A program made the position numbers and the translations under genes. 64,000 bases of DNA, taken from positions 310,001-374,000 of the forward strand of contig NZ_JACHDA010000002.1 of assembly GCF_014207235.1 (NCBI RefSeq). The letters are read 5' to 3'. This DNA is from Sphingopyxis sp. JAI128 (GTDB taxonomy: Bacteria > Pseudomonadota > Alphaproteobacteria > Sphingomonadales > Sphingomonadaceae). Shown in pieces: positions 33,666 through 43,051 of this stretch. The notes under the pieces were generated by a model. The model was not told where the DNA came from and did not search any database. It saw nothing but the letters and a program-made list of their open reading frames with translations. Positions within the stretch are counted from its first letter, which is position 1; every line of letters begins with the position of its first letter.

Positions 33666-34778
33666 CTATCGGGCGTCGCGTTCGGCGCGGCGGCGGCGCC
33701 ACAGGATCAGGCCCGCGACGCCCAGCCCGAACAGGCCGAACATGCCCGGTTCGGGCACCGGCACCGCGCCGCCCGAACTTGTCCCGCCGCCGCCACTCGA
33801 CGTGCCGCCCCCGGTCGAGCTGTCGCCGCCGGTCGAGGTTCCTCCCGACGGCGGCGTGACATATCCGCCCTTGAAGGTGCCGATATGCATCTCGCCGTCC
33901 TGCTTCAAATTGCCGAACACCGCCGATCCCTGGATATAATTGCGCGTCTCGGCATCGGCGAGCGGCGCCAGCACCGACCCACCCCACGCCGTGCTCAGCG
34001 TCAATTCCTCGGCATCGGGGAAATTCCAGATGACATGTTCGCCGAGGTTGTTGGTGCCGCCAAGGAAATTGTCGTCGAGCCTCACCGACCGCCCGCCGAC
34101 ATTGACGATCGCGGTGTCGGCGCCGTTCAGGTTGAACTGGATCTCGCCGATCCGGTCGAGGTCGGCGGCGCTGATGTCGAACACCGCCAGCCCCTGGCCA
34201 TTGGGCTGGGCGTTGAAAATGCCGCGGCCCGCCTGCACTGTCAGCGGGCTGTTGGCCGCGAGCGTCGCCATCTCGAACGACAGGCTGCCCATGCTGCTCT
34301 TGAGGTCGGCCTTCTGCTGCTGCAACCCCAGCCCGAACGTCGGATCGCTCCGATCGAGGTTCGACAGCACCTTATTCTGGTTGACGTTGGTGTTGCTGAT
34401 CGTCCCGCCGACCTTCACAATCTGGTTCGGACCGTTGAGGTTGAAGCCGCTTGTCACATTGCCGCCGACGACGGCGCCCGATCCGTTGTTCAGATTCTTG
34501 TGGCCGCCGGTGATGTTGCCCACGACGGTCAGCCCCGGCTGGCCGTTGGGCGAGCTAGTGGCGCGGATGCCGTAATTCGACGAATTGCCGGTCAGATTGC
34601 CGCCGACGAACGTGCGCCCCTCGACCTCGGAAGAGGATTGCAAATTGCCGAGGACGACGAGATTCCATTCACGCAGCGCGTCGATGCCGGTGACACTGCC
34701 CGCCTGCTGCGCGAGCGCCGGGGTCATCGCAATCGCGGCAAGCGCGGCGGGAAAGAGGATGCGGGTCGAAAAATCCAC
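33666..34778 (-). CDS. Choice-of-anchor A domain, PEP-CTERM sorted surface protein
   Basis: 370 residues from GTG 34778, which starts a signal peptide (FSTRILFPAALAAIAMTPAL). The choice-of-anchor A domain covers about residues 28-290 (LREWNLVVLGNLQSSSEVEG; GNLTGNSSNYG; VIWNFPDAEELTL). A Gly/Ser/Thr spacer and a PEP-CTERM signal follow: VPEPGMFGLFG, a hydrophobic stretch, then RRRR. It is exported and anchored or released by an exosortase encoded elsewhere; likely a matrix or surface protein. An in-frame ATG about 19 codons further upstream (near 34825) is less likely. Confidence 0.82.
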   Translation of the reverse strand: MDFSTRILFPAALAAIAMTPALAQQAGSVTGIDALREWNLVVLGNLQSSSEVEGRTFVGGNLTGNSSNYGIRATSSPNGQPGLTVVGNITGGHKNLNNGSGAVVGGNVTSGFNLNGPNQIVKVGGTISNTNVNQNKVLSNLDRSDPTFGLGLQQQKADLKSSMGSLSFEMATLAANSPLTVQAGRGIFNAQPNGQGLAVFDISAADLDRIGEIQFNLNGADTAIVNVGGRSVRLDDNFLGGTNNLGEHVIWNFPDAEELTLSTAWGGSVLAPLADAETRNYIQGSAVFGNLKQDGEMHIGTFKGGYVTPPSGGTSTGGDSSTGGGTSSGGGGTSSGGAVPVPEPGMFGLFGLGVAGLILWRRRRAERDAR

Positions 34779-34928
34779 GGTTGGCGTATCCAAAGTCGAA
34801 GGGCAAGGCGCGGCGCCATAGGGCATCCACCGACGACCATATATCGAAGTGCGACAAAGCGTTGTCCTGTAATGAAACAATCGTGCGTTTATACCGGGCA
34901 GCCGTGGCAAAAACGCGGCGGGTCCGGC

Positions 34929-35600
34929 TCAGCCGACCGACAGAAAGGCGGTCACCGTCAACCTGCCCGCGCCGGGATCGGCCGACAGCGGATTGTCCGG
35001 CGAAATTGCTCCGCTGTGGAGGTTCCAGCTGCGGTAGAACAATGCGCGATTATAGCGCGCCGGTTCGCTGCGGACGCATTCGAACAGCGGAGTGTCGCCC
35101 TGCATATAGGCGGGCGGGGGCGTGCCGCCATATCGCATTTCGGTGTCGAGATGGCGAAAGAACAGGTCGCGCCGCGCCTCGTCCACCGTCTCGAACCCCG
35201 TCGCCCGGTGGCGATAGAAGGCGGTTCCGTCGCCGTCTTGGGGCGAAAGATAATGGACCAGTGCGATACGGTCGGCGGCAAAGGCGTCGACATGCGGCAG
35301 GCGCTGCGGAAGCGAAAGCGCGCCGGCCGGGGTCGAGACGATCGAAAAGCTGGCGTCGACGATGGTGACGGGACCAGCGCGGCCAAAGGCTTCGGCCGCG
35401 ACCGCCTCGATGACGGGCAACTGGTGGGCAAGATAATCGGCGGGCAGCGCGGCGCGGACGCCCGGATAATGGTGGAGCGCCGGGACGAAATCCGCCGCCG
35501 TCGCGTAACGGCGCAGCGCATCGGGATCGGGTACGAAATCGTCGACAATAGCCAGCGGCTGCGCCTCGGCGCCTATCCGTTCGACGCGGACCATGGTCAT
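34929..35600 (-). CDS. DUF6445-like (2OG oxygenase-like) protein
   Basis: 223 residues from ATG 35600, chosen because ATGA overlaps the sigma-factor stop. Segments LPHVDAFAADRIALVHYLSP and LFYRSWNLHSGAISPDNPLS resemble DUF6445 proteins, which have a 2-oxoglutarate oxygenase-like layout with a putative H-x-D. Substrate unknown. Translational coupling to an ECF sigma factor is unusual and could be functional. Confidence 0.65.
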   Translation of the reverse strand: MTMVRVERIGAEAQPLAIVDDFVPDPDALRRYATAADFVPALHHYPGVRAALPADYLAHQLPVIEAVAAEAFGRAGPVTIVDASFSIVSTPAGALSLPQRLPHVDAFAADRIALVHYLSPQDGDGTAFYRHRATGFETVDEARRDLFFRHLDTEMRYGGTPPPAYMQGDTPLFECVRSEPARYNRALFYRSWNLHSGAISPDNPLSADPGAGRLTVTAFLSVG

Positions 35601-36910
35601 GGTGCGCAAGCCGCGGCGCGCGCCAGCAGGAAGTCGCGCTCGCGCTCGTTCGCCGCCAGCGCGGCGGCCGCTTCAAACTCGGCGCGCGCCTCGCCGGTTC
35701 GCCCGGCGCGGAACAGGAAGTCGCCGCGCGCCGCCGGAAGCGGTGCATAATTTCGTAGCAAAGCCGCGTTGGCGATATCGTCCACCAGCCGCAGTCCCGC
35801 TTCCGGACCGAAGGCCATGCTATGCGCAACCGCGCGATTCAGCTCGACCACGGGCGACGGCACGACCTCGGCAAGCCGGTCGTACAGCGCCGAAATTCGC
35901 GCCCAATCGGTCGATTCGGCCGAACGCGCCCGGGCATGACAGGCCGCAAGCGCCGCCTGCAGCACATAGGCGCCGTCCGTGCCGCCCAGCGCTTCGGCGC
36001 GGTCCAGCGCGTTCAGCCCGCGTCGGATCAACAGCTGGTCCCAGCGTGCGCGATTCTGCTCGGTCAGCGGAACGAAACGCCCGTCGACGTCCGCACGCGC
36101 CGCCAGCCGCGACGCCTGGATTTCGACCAGTGCGAGCAATCCCACCACCTCGGGTTGCTCGGGCATCAGCCCGGCGAGGATACGCGCCAGCCGCTGCGCC
36201 TCGGCACACAGCGGGGGGCGTACGAGCGATGGTCCGGCGGTCGCGGCATAGCCTTCGTTGAAGATCAGATAGACGACCTCCAGAACCGACCCCAGACGCG
36301 CCCGAAGTTCGGCGCCACGCGGCACCTCGAACGCCACGCCGGCCTTGGCGATCGCCTTCTTGGCGCGGGTGATCCGCGCTGCGATCGCGGCCTCGCTCGA
36401 CAGGAAAGCCCGCGCAATTTCCTCGACGGTCAATCCGCCGACCAGCCGCAGCGTCAGTGCGGCGCGCGCTTCGGGTGACACTACGGGATGGCAGGCGGCA
36501 AAGATCAGCCCGAGCAGTTCGTCGCCCAGCGGATCGTCGCGCGCCGCCTCGATCGCCTCGGCGCTCATGTCGGTTTCCGCATCCCGTTCGCGTGCGATTT
36601 CGGCATGTTTCCGCTCCAGCATCGACTGGTGCCGCGCGCCGTCGATCAATCGACGTTTGGCCGCGGCGGTCAGCCAGGCGCCGGGCCGGTCGGGGACGCC
36701 GCTCTTCGGCCATTCGGTCAGCGCGCTCAGCAGTGCCTCCTGCGCAAGCTCCTCGGCCCGGTCGACGTCGCGCGTCATCCGCGCCAGCGTGGCGATCAGG
36801 CGCGCGCGCTCGATCCGGAATACCGCCTCGATTGCCCTGTGGGTTGGGTCCGCCGCCATACCGGCCTTGTCCGCGAAAGCGGATGCCAAGACAAGGCGGG
36901 CGGCGGACAT
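35597..36910 (-). CDS. ECF sigma factor with TPR-like C-terminal extension (ECF42 type)
   Basis: 437 residues. Sigma region 2 (MTRDVDRAEELAQEALLSAL, then PGAWLTAAAKRRLID) and region 4 (GGLTVEEIARAFLSSEAAIA) are followed by a 220-residue helical domain (LVRPPLCAEAQRLARILAGL; LNRAVAHSMAFGPEAGLRLV). That architecture, with a YciI/DGPF protein next door, is ECF42. No anti-sigma factor is present, as usual for this group. ATG 36910 is six bases after the YciI gene; an internal ATG at 36859 (MAADPTH) fits family length better. Confidence 0.88.
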   Translation of the reverse strand: MSAARLVLASAFADKAGMAADPTHRAIEAVFRIERARLIATLARMTRDVDRAEELAQEALLSALTEWPKSGVPDRPGAWLTAAAKRRLIDGARHQSMLERKHAEIARERDAETDMSAEAIEAARDDPLGDELLGLIFAACHPVVSPEARAALTLRLVGGLTVEEIARAFLSSEAAIAARITRAKKAIAKAGVAFEVPRGAELRARLGSVLEVVYLIFNEGYAATAGPSLVRPPLCAEAQRLARILAGLMPEQPEVVGLLALVEIQASRLAARADVDGRFVPLTEQNRARWDQLLIRRGLNALDRAEALGGTDGAYVLQAALAACHARARSAESTDWARISALYDRLAEVVPSPVVELNRAVAHSMAFGPEAGLRLVDDIANAALLRNYAPLPAARGDFLFRAGRTGEARAEFEAAAALAANERERDFLLARAAACAP

Positions 36911-36916
36911 GACCGC

Positions 36917-37348
36917 TTATTCGCCGCCGATCCGATCGCGCAACGCCTGCTCGTGCGCCACGATTTCGGGCGTCGCGGCCTCGCCGAAATCTTCCATTTC
37001 GTAAAAGGGACGGATTTCCAGGTCGCTCGGCCCGCGCATCGGATTAGGGCAGCGCTTCGCCCAGGCGACCGCTTCGTCCATATCCTTGACTTCCCAAATC
37101 CAGTATCCCGCGACCAATTCACGCGCTTCGGCGAAAGGGCCGTCGATCACGGTGCGATTCGGGCCATCGAAGTGGATCCGCTTGCCGAAGGACGACGGCT
37201 TGAGCCCGTCGCCCGCGACCATCACGCCGGCATTGACCAACTCCTCGTTGAACTTGCCCATCGCCTCGAACATTTCGGTCATTTCGTCGGCCGGCGGCAG
37301 GCCCTGTTCGCTATCGTCGGTCGCTTTCACAAATACCATCACTCGCAT
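36917..37348 (-). CDS. YciI/DGPF-family protein linked to ECF sigma factor
   Basis: 143 residues of ferredoxin-like YciI fold: MRVMVFVKATDDSEQG, and the DGPFAEARELVAGYWIWEV motif that gives the family the name DGPF. These proteins accompany ECF42 sigma factors and may bind a small ligand. First gene of the operon YciI - sigma - DUF6445. GGAG upstream of the ATG. Confidence 0.88.
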   Translation of the reverse strand: MRVMVFVKATDDSEQGLPPADEMTEMFEAMGKFNEELVNAGVMVAGDGLKPSSFGKRIHFDGPNRTVIDGPFAEARELVAGYWIWEVKDMDEAVAWAKRCPNPMRGPSDLEIRPFYEMEDFGEAATPEIVAHEQALRDRIGGE

Positions 37349-37437
37349 TTTTCGTCTCCTTCTGTCCGGCCAACAGCGGCTCGTATCCAGACGACGAACG
37401 AGCCATCCTCAAATCGACACGAGCCAAGAAAAAAATT

Positions 37438-38451
37438 TCAGGCGACCTCCGCCAGCGACTGCGGGGTCGAAAAACGCTGCCGATATTCGTGCGGCGACAC
37501 CCCGATCAGGCGGTGGAACAGTTTACGAAAGGCGGCCGCATCCTCATAACCGACGCTCCACGCGATCTGGTCGACCGTGCGCTTCGTAAATTCCAGCAGT
37601 TCGCGCGCCGTGCCAACACGCAGATGCTGGACATATTCGACCGGGGTCATGCCGGTGGCAGCCTTGAACCGGCGCTGGAACGTCCGCTCTTCCATCCTCG
37701 CCTCGCCCGCCATTTCCGCCACCGGAACCGGGCCGGCGCCGCGGGCCTGCAACCAGTGCTGCACCTTCAATATCGCCTCGTCGCCATGGGTCAGCTTCGG
37801 CGCGAAGCTCGCATAATTTTTCTGTTCGCGCCCCGACGGATCGATCAGCAGGAAACGCGCGGTCTCCATCATTACTGTGGGGCCGAGCAGGCGCTCAACG
37901 ATGCGCAGCCCCAAGTCGGTCCATGCCATCAACCCGCCGGCGGTAACGATGTCGCCGTCGTCGACAACCATCCGGTCGGCCTCCAGCCGAACATCCGGAA
38001 ATCGCGCCTTGAACTCCTCAGCGAAATACCAGTGGGTCGTCGCCGGCCGCCCCGCAAGCAGCCCCGTCGCGGCGAGCGCAAAGGCGCCGCCGCAATTCGA
38101 CGCAAGCACCGCGCCATGCGCATGGCGGTCGAGCAGCCAGCGCGCGTAGGGCTCGACCTCGCCCGGCTCGAGCAGCTTGTGCAAGGTCCCCGGCGCGATC
38201 AGCACCGCGGGCGAGTTGCCCCCCGGTTCGCCAGGGTGGCTGTCGTAAGATCGCTGAAACCCTCCACCTTCCTGCAAACGCCAGTGGCTCGCGCGGATCG
38301 GTCGCCGTCCATGCTCGACCGCAAAGCGCCCCGCAACGTCGAACAGGTCGGTGATCCCATGCACCATACCCATCTGGCAGTCGGGATAGGTCATCACCCC
38401 GACCTCGATAAGCGGCGGATCGACGGCGTCGGGCATCTTCAGCTTGGGCAC
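37438..38451 (-). CDS. GlxA-type AraC transcriptional regulator with DJ-1/PfpI domain
   Basis: 337 residues from GTG 38451 (GGGAG six bases upstream; ATG 38436 is an alternative). The N-terminal glutamine-amidotransferase-like domain has ASNCGGAFALAATGLLAGRP around its nucleophile elbow. The C-terminal AraC double HTH spans the last 100 residues (FQRRFKAATGMTPVEYVQHL; WSVGYEDAAAFRKLFHRLIG). Divergent from the haloperoxidase-like gene 139 bases away, so it may regulate that gene. Confidence 0.85.
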   Translation of the reverse strand: MPKLKMPDAVDPPLIEVGVMTYPDCQMGMVHGITDLFDVAGRFAVEHGRRPIRASHWRLQEGGGFQRSYDSHPGEPGGNSPAVLIAPGTLHKLLEPGEVEPYARWLLDRHAHGAVLASNCGGAFALAATGLLAGRPATTHWYFAEEFKARFPDVRLEADRMVVDDGDIVTAGGLMAWTDLGLRIVERLLGPTVMMETARFLLIDPSGREQKNYASFAPKLTHGDEAILKVQHWLQARGAGPVPVAEMAGEARMEERTFQRRFKAATGMTPVEYVQHLRVGTARELLEFTKRTVDQIAWSVGYEDAAAFRKLFHRLIGVSPHEYRQRFSTPQSLAEVA

Positions 38452-38590
38452 GTCGGCTCCCTCATCGCACACTTGTCGGAATCGGCCCGCATAATGTCGT
38501 GTCCGCCAATCCCGCGCAAGAGCGTCCCGGCCTATCTCCTGTTTCACCGGGACGGACATCTCGCTCCCCTCAATCGAAAGGAACCATATC

Positions 38591-39418
38591 ATGACCACGA
38601 TCGCCACCAAGGACGGCACCAACATCTTCTTCAAGGACTGGGGTCCGAAGGATGGCCAGCCGATCGTCTTTTCGCACGGTTGGCCGCTTTCGGCCGACGC
38701 ATGGGACGCGCAGATGGTCTTCTTCGCGAACCAGGGCTTCCGCACCATCGCCCACGATCGCCGCAGCCACGGACGTTCGGATCAGGTATGGGACAATAAT
38801 AATATGGACCAGTACGCCGACGACCTCGCCGAACTGATCGAACAGCTCGACCTCAAGGACGTCATCCTCGTCGGTCATTCGACCGGCGGCGGCGAAGTCA
38901 CCCGCTATATCGGCCGCCATGGCACCGCGCGGGTCGCCAAGGTCGGGCTGATCGGCGCGGTGCCCCCGCTGATGCTCAAAACCGAAGCCAATCCGGACGG
39001 CTTGCCGCTCGACGTTTTCGACGGCATCCGCAAGGGCACCTTCGACAACCGCGCGCAATTCTTCAAGGATCTGACGCTGCCCTTCTACGGCTACAACCGC
39101 GACGACGCGGTCGTCTCCGAAGCGGTGCGCGACGAATTCGTGCGGCAGGGCATGAACGGCGGGCTCAAGGGCCTGCTCGACAGCATCCGCGCCTTTTCGG
39201 AAAGCGACTTCAACGAAGATTTGGCGAAGTTCGACAAGCCCACGCTCGTCCTCCACGGCGACGACGACCAAATCGTGCCGATCGGCGCCGCCGCGCTCTC
39301 GACCGTGAAGATCGTCAAGCAGGCCGTTCTCAAGGTCTACAAGGGCGGCAGCCACGGTCTCACCGTCACCGAGCAGGATCGCTTCAACGCCGACCTCCTC
39401 GATTTCATCAACAGCTGA
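38591..39418 (+). CDS. Alpha/beta hydrolase, non-heme haloperoxidase/arylesterase type
   Basis: 275 residues, soluble. Catalytic Ser in [13 protein letters not shown], Asp in [10 protein letters not shown], His in [32 protein letters not shown] and [12 protein letters not shown] are typical of cofactor-free haloperoxidases/perhydrolases. Natural activity is probably esterase or perhydrolase. GAAAGGA upstream. Likely controlled by the divergent GlxA-type regulator. Confidence 0.9.
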   Translation: MTTIATKDGTNIFFKDWGPKDGQPIVFSHGWPLSADAWDAQMVFFANQGFRTIAHDRRSHGRSDQVWDNNNMDQYADDLAELIEQLDLKDVILVGHSTGGGEVTRYIGRHGTARVAKVGLIGAVPPLMLKTEANPDGLPLDVFDGIRKGTFDNRAQFFKDLTLPFYGYNRDDAVVSEAVRDEFVRQGMNGGLKGLLDSIRAFSESDFNEDLAKFDKPTLVLHGDDDQIVPIGAAALSTVKIVKQAVLKVYKGGSHGLTVTEQDRFNADLLDFINS

Positions 39419-39474
39419 ACGAACGGGCGGGCGGCGACGGGATCGCCGCCCCTTCCGGACAGGGAGTAAAGACC

Positions 39475-39969
39475 ATGATCCTCGGCCTCACCATATCGCA
39501 GTTCGCCGCCCTCCATGTCGCGATCAGCCTCGTCGGCATCGGTGCGGGCCTTATCGCTCTTCCCGCCCTTGTGCGCGGACGCCGTCTCCGCCGCACCAAC
39601 GGCATCTTTCTCTGGACGACCCTGCTCACGAGCCTAACCGGCTTTCTCTTTCCGATCGTCGCCCTCACCCCAGCGCTCGGTACCGGCATCCTCTCGACGC
39701 TCATCCTCGTCTTTGCCTTTGCGGCCTATTACGACCGCAAGCTCGTGGGCCGGGCCGCCACCGTCTATGCGGTCAGCGCCACCGCCGCGCTCTACCTCAA
39801 CATGTTCGTGCTCGTCGTTCAGTCCTTCCGGAAGGTGCCCGCCCTCAACGCGCTGGCACCGAACGGCACCGAACCCCCGTTCGCCGCGGCGCAAGGCGCA
39901 CTCCTTCTCGCCGCGATCCTTTTCGGATATTTCGCGGTCAAGGCGAGCCGGCGTCCCATCGCCGCCTGA
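39475..39969 (+). CDS. Hypothetical four-helix membrane protein
   Basis: 164 residues with hydrophobic segments at about 7-30, 44-66, 70-84, 95-117 and 135-155. No catalytic motif. GGGAG lies upstream of the ATG. It follows the hydrolase by 56 bases and is probably in the same transcript. Common in Proteobacteria as an uncharacterised inner-membrane protein. Confidence 0.7.
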   Translation: MILGLTISQFAALHVAISLVGIGAGLIALPALVRGRRLRRTNGIFLWTTLLTSLTGFLFPIVALTPALGTGILSTLILVFAFAAYYDRKLVGRAATVYAVSATAALYLNMFVLVVQSFRKVPALNALAPNGTEPPFAAAQGALLLAAILFGYFAVKASRRPIAA

Positions 39970-40020
39970 CCACCCGCACGCTAACGATCCAAGGGCGGCC
40001 ATCGGGCTGCCCTTGTCGCG

Positions 40021-40797
40021 TCAGGCCCAAAGCGCGTTGAGTGCGATGATGATCGCGACCTCGGTGAAATTGCCAAGGCCATGCGCGACGATCGGCGCTA
40101 GCAGGCTCCGCGACCGCTCCATCAACCAGACATAGACTAGCCCCCACGCAAAGGCGTAAATCTGCTGCGCCATCGCCTGATAAAAGGGGTCGACCGCAAA
40201 CGACTTCCAGTGCGCCAGCCCGAACAGCAGCGCCACCAGGTAAGCCGCGACCGGCAGGTCGAGCGATCCGATCCGCAGCCGCCCCGGCACCAGCGCGACG
40301 AGCATCCCGACAAGCAGCCCGCGAAAGATCGTTTCCTCCGCCAGCCCGGTCGTGATCATGCCGAGCAGATAGCCCGCCGAATCGAGGGGCGCCTTCGAAT
40401 AGCTCATGTTCGGCGCCGTCTGCGCGGCGAGCTCGGGCCAATAATCTGCCACGAGCATCACCAGTCCCATTCCGATGCCGATCATCGCGGCGATCCCGAC
40501 ATAGCTTGCGCCTGGCGGCCAGCGCAGGTGCGCGTCGGCAGCGGGCAGCAGTCGGCGCATAGCAAGGATCCCGACGAAGCCGAGCAGCGCCTGGAATGCG
40601 ATCGCGAGCAGCAGGAACACGGAAATATAGCCGTCCCAAAGCGGCGCCCCGGCAAAATAGAGTTCGCGCGCGGCAACGCGGCCAAGTTCCAATATGGTCT
40701 GCATCAACACCGCGGCGAGCAGGATCGGCCACAGGCGGAAGCGAAAGTCGGTCAGCGCCACATGCCGGCGCAGCGAAGCGGGGGAGAGACTTGTCAT
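40021..40797 (-). CDS. CPBP-family intramembrane metalloprotease (Abi/CAAX-like)
   Basis: 258 residues with about seven or eight membrane segments. The family motifs are present: EETIFRGLLVG (the EExxxR motif), LFGLAHWKS, and IVAHGLGNF near the C-terminus. CPBP proteases process prenylated or peptide substrates in membranes; substrate here unknown. Convergent with the preceding membrane-protein gene. Confidence 0.88.
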   Translation of the reverse strand: MTSLSPASLRRHVALTDFRFRLWPILLAAVLMQTILELGRVAARELYFAGAPLWDGYISVFLLLAIAFQALLGFVGILAMRRLLPAADAHLRWPPGASYVGIAAMIGIGMGLVMLVADYWPELAAQTAPNMSYSKAPLDSAGYLLGMITTGLAEETIFRGLLVGMLVALVPGRLRIGSLDLPVAAYLVALLFGLAHWKSFAVDPFYQAMAQQIYAFAWGLVYVWLMERSRSLLAPIVAHGLGNFTEVAIIIALNALWA

Positions 40798-40878
40798 GGA
40801 CCGGGTCTAGGCGCGAAGCGTCCCGCACTTCTTGAACGAATGTGATGCACGGCAGGTTTCGACCGGTAGTTGTCATAA

Positions 40879-41005
40879 GATCCTCCCTGTGGCGCAGCCA
40901 TGGGGAGGTGGCAGCGCGAAGCGCCGACGGAGGGGCAAATGGCGCGACGCTGCGGCCCCTCCACCACGCCCTGCGGGCGCGGTCCCCCTCCCCCACAGGG
41001 AGGAT
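40879..41005. repeat. Type A long hairpin repeat, copy 7
   Basis: Opens GATCCTCCCTGTGGCGCAGC and closes CCCCCTCCCCCACAGGGAGG. GGCAGCGCGAAGCGCCGACG inside. Full-length copy, immediately followed by a Type B element in the gap between the CPBP and AraC genes. Confidence 0.85.
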
Positions 41006-41016
41006 ATTCCACCCTT

Positions 41017-41091
41017 CGTCATCCCGGACTTGATCCGGGATCCATCGCGGCGTCGAAGTCATGGACTCCGGATCAAGTCCGGGGTGACGAG
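41017..41091. repeat. Type B intergenic hairpin repeat, copy 2
   Basis: CGTCATCCCGGACTTGATCC at the left and GGATCAAGTCCGGGGTGACG at the right are complementary over nearly their full length, giving a stem of about 20 bases. Matches 17781-17835. Confidence 0.85.
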
Positions 41092-41134
41092 GGAGGCTGA
41101 CTGTGACGCCTCCCCACTCCAAAGGCGACCTCCG

Positions 41135-41809
41135 CTACGCCGCCCCTATCCGCCAGCGCCGCGGTGACATCCCGGTCAGCCTCGTTACCGCTCGCGTCAT
41201 ATGCGCCTGGTCGGCATAACCCGCCTCGACCGCAATTCCGGCAAGGCCGTCGTCGCTTCCGACGATCATCCGCCATGCCCGCTTCGCTTGACAATCGGCT
41301 CGATAGGCGGCGGGCGACACGCCATAGAGCTTTTCGAAACTGCGCGAGACATGCTCGCGCGACTGGCCCCGCGCCGCCGCCCATTCGCCGATCCGCGCCG
41401 AAGCCGTTACGCGCAGCGCTGCGGACAATTGATCCGGCAAGTCTTCCTCCGCGTCCGCCGCCGCCGGCACGAGCCCGCGCAGCAGTGCTGCGACGGCCTC
41501 GACCGGATCGCCGCGTTCGGCAAGCCGGATGATATGATCGGGATCGCCAATCCGCGCCCGCGCTGGCCATCTGCGGCCGTCGAACGGCAGCGGCAGATCG
41601 AGCACGGCGGTCCGCTGCCTCGAAATGCGGTCGCGGTGCGCCGAAAAAGGGCCGTGGAGCAGTACATCGCCTTCGCGCGCCGCGATCCGCCCGGCATCGC
41701 CTGCCTCCTCATACGCGCCAGCCAGCACGATTGTCGCATAGGGCTCGCGATGATTATGCCGAGCAATATCGGCCGCGGCGGGCAACAGGCTGGGCCGGAA
41801 CAAATGCAT
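41135..41809 (-). CDS. AraC-family transcriptional regulator
   Basis: 224 residues from ATG 41809 (AGGA eight bases upstream). The N-terminal cupin-like sensor (FRPSLLPAAADIARHNHREP, AREGDVLLHGPFSAHRDRIS) precedes an AraC HTH pair (GQSREHVSRSFEKLYGVSPA; AVEAGYADQAHMTRAVTRLT). The frame is open further upstream but without family similarity. Divergent from nitronate monooxygenase, 169 bases away, and may regulate it. Confidence 0.82.
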   Translation of the reverse strand: MHLFRPSLLPAAADIARHNHREPYATIVLAGAYEEAGDAGRIAAREGDVLLHGPFSAHRDRISRQRTAVLDLPLPFDGRRWPARARIGDPDHIIRLAERGDPVEAVAALLRGLVPAAADAEEDLPDQLSAALRVTASARIGEWAAARGQSREHVSRSFEKLYGVSPAAYRADCQAKRAWRMIVGSDDGLAGIAVEAGYADQAHMTRAVTRLTGMSPRRWRIGAA

Positions 41810-41978
41810 TGCGGCATCCTGCAAGCCGAAAACACCGATCGCAACCCGCTCCGGACCAACATGTCGCAGCCGTCGATCAACCGCAGGCCACCCGCCTCTT
41901 CGCCCATCGCAACAAGCCTTGCGCACCCTTCCGTTTACGTTAAGGTCAGTTGAATAGAGCAATCGGAGAGACTGATTC

Positions 41979-42950
41979 ATGGCCCTTCCGCCGATATTTG
42001 ACCGCCTTCGCCTTCCTGTCATTGGGTCGCCGCTCTTCATCGTCTCGGGTCCCGACCTCGTCATCGCCCAGTGCAAGGCGGGGATCGTCGGCAGTTTCCC
42101 CGCATTGAATGCGCGCCCGCAGTCGCTGCTCGACGAATGGTTGCACCGGATCACCGAGGAACTTGCGGCGTGGGACCGCGACAATCCCGATCGGCCGTCG
42201 GCGCCTTATGCGGTCAACCAGATCGTCCATAAATCGAACGACCGGCTTGAACAGGATATCGCGACATGCGCCAAGTGGAAGGTGCCGATCACGATCACGT
42301 CGCTCGGCGCGCGCGAGGAACTTAACCAGGCGGTCCATGGCTGGGGCGGCATCACGCTCCACGACGTGATCGACGACCGTTTCGCGCGCAAGGCTGTCGA
42401 AAAGGGCGCCGATGGCCTGATCCCTGTCGCAGCGGGAGCAGGCGGCCACGCCGGCCGTCAGTCCCCCTTCGCGCTCGTACAGGAAATCCGCGAATGGTTC
42501 GACGGCCCCGTCGCGCTTTCGGGCGCGATCGGTCATGGCCGCTCGATCCTCGCCGCACAAGCGTGCGGCGCCGATCTCGCCTATATCGGCAGCGCCTTCA
42601 TCGCAACGTCCGAAGCCAATGCCGAGGACGGCTACAAGAACGGCATCGTCGAAGGACGCGCCGCCGATATCGTCTATTCGAACCTCTTCACCGGCGTCCA
42701 CGGCAATTATCTCCGCCAGTCGATCGTGTCGGCGGGCATGGACCCCGAAAATTTGCCCGAAGGCGATTTGAAGACGATGAACTTCGGCTCGGGCGGCAAC
42801 ACCAAGGCCAAGGCATGGAAAGACATATGGGGCTCGGGTCAGGGCATCGGTCCCGTCACCGCCGTCCGCCCGGTCGCCGAATTCGTCGCGGCGCTTGAGG
42901 ATCAATATCTGGCCGCACGCCGCGAGCTGGAGGCAAAGGTACGGCTTTAG
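41979..42950 (+). CDS. Nitronate monooxygenase (2-nitropropane dioxygenase family)
   Basis: 323-residue FMN-dependent TIM-barrel enzyme oxidising nitronates. Features: GSPLFIVSGPDLVIAQCKAG near residue 17, TSLGARE, VAAGAGGHAGRQSPFALVQE (phosphate-binding glycine loop and catalytic His), LSGAIGHGRSILAAQACGAD, and IGSAFIATSEANAEDGYK. Start ATG 41979 has GGAGAG upstream. Divergent from an AraC regulator. Confidence 0.92.
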   Translation: MALPPIFDRLRLPVIGSPLFIVSGPDLVIAQCKAGIVGSFPALNARPQSLLDEWLHRITEELAAWDRDNPDRPSAPYAVNQIVHKSNDRLEQDIATCAKWKVPITITSLGAREELNQAVHGWGGITLHDVIDDRFARKAVEKGADGLIPVAAGAGGHAGRQSPFALVQEIREWFDGPVALSGAIGHGRSILAAQACGADLAYIGSAFIATSEANAEDGYKNGIVEGRAADIVYSNLFTGVHGNYLRQSIVSAGMDPENLPEGDLKTMNFGSGGNTKAKAWKDIWGSGQGIGPVTAVRPVAEFVAALEDQYLAARRELEAKVRL

Positions 42951-42978
42951 GCCGGATACTCCGTTTCCGGCGATTGCC

Positions 42979-43010
42979 GCTTTGGGGTGGAGCGCCGTCA
43001 CAGTCAGCTC
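42979..43010. repeat. Type D repeat word, copy 2
   Basis: CTTTGGGGTGGAGCGCCGTC then ACAGTCAGCTCC; the same 30 bases with three differences occur at 13381-13410. Lies just after nitronate monooxygenase. Too short to assign a role; may be a truncated member of the Type A family. Confidence 0.55.
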
Positions 43011-43051
43011 CCCCTCGTTTGCAATCGGTCGAAACCCGCCATCCGCGCCGC

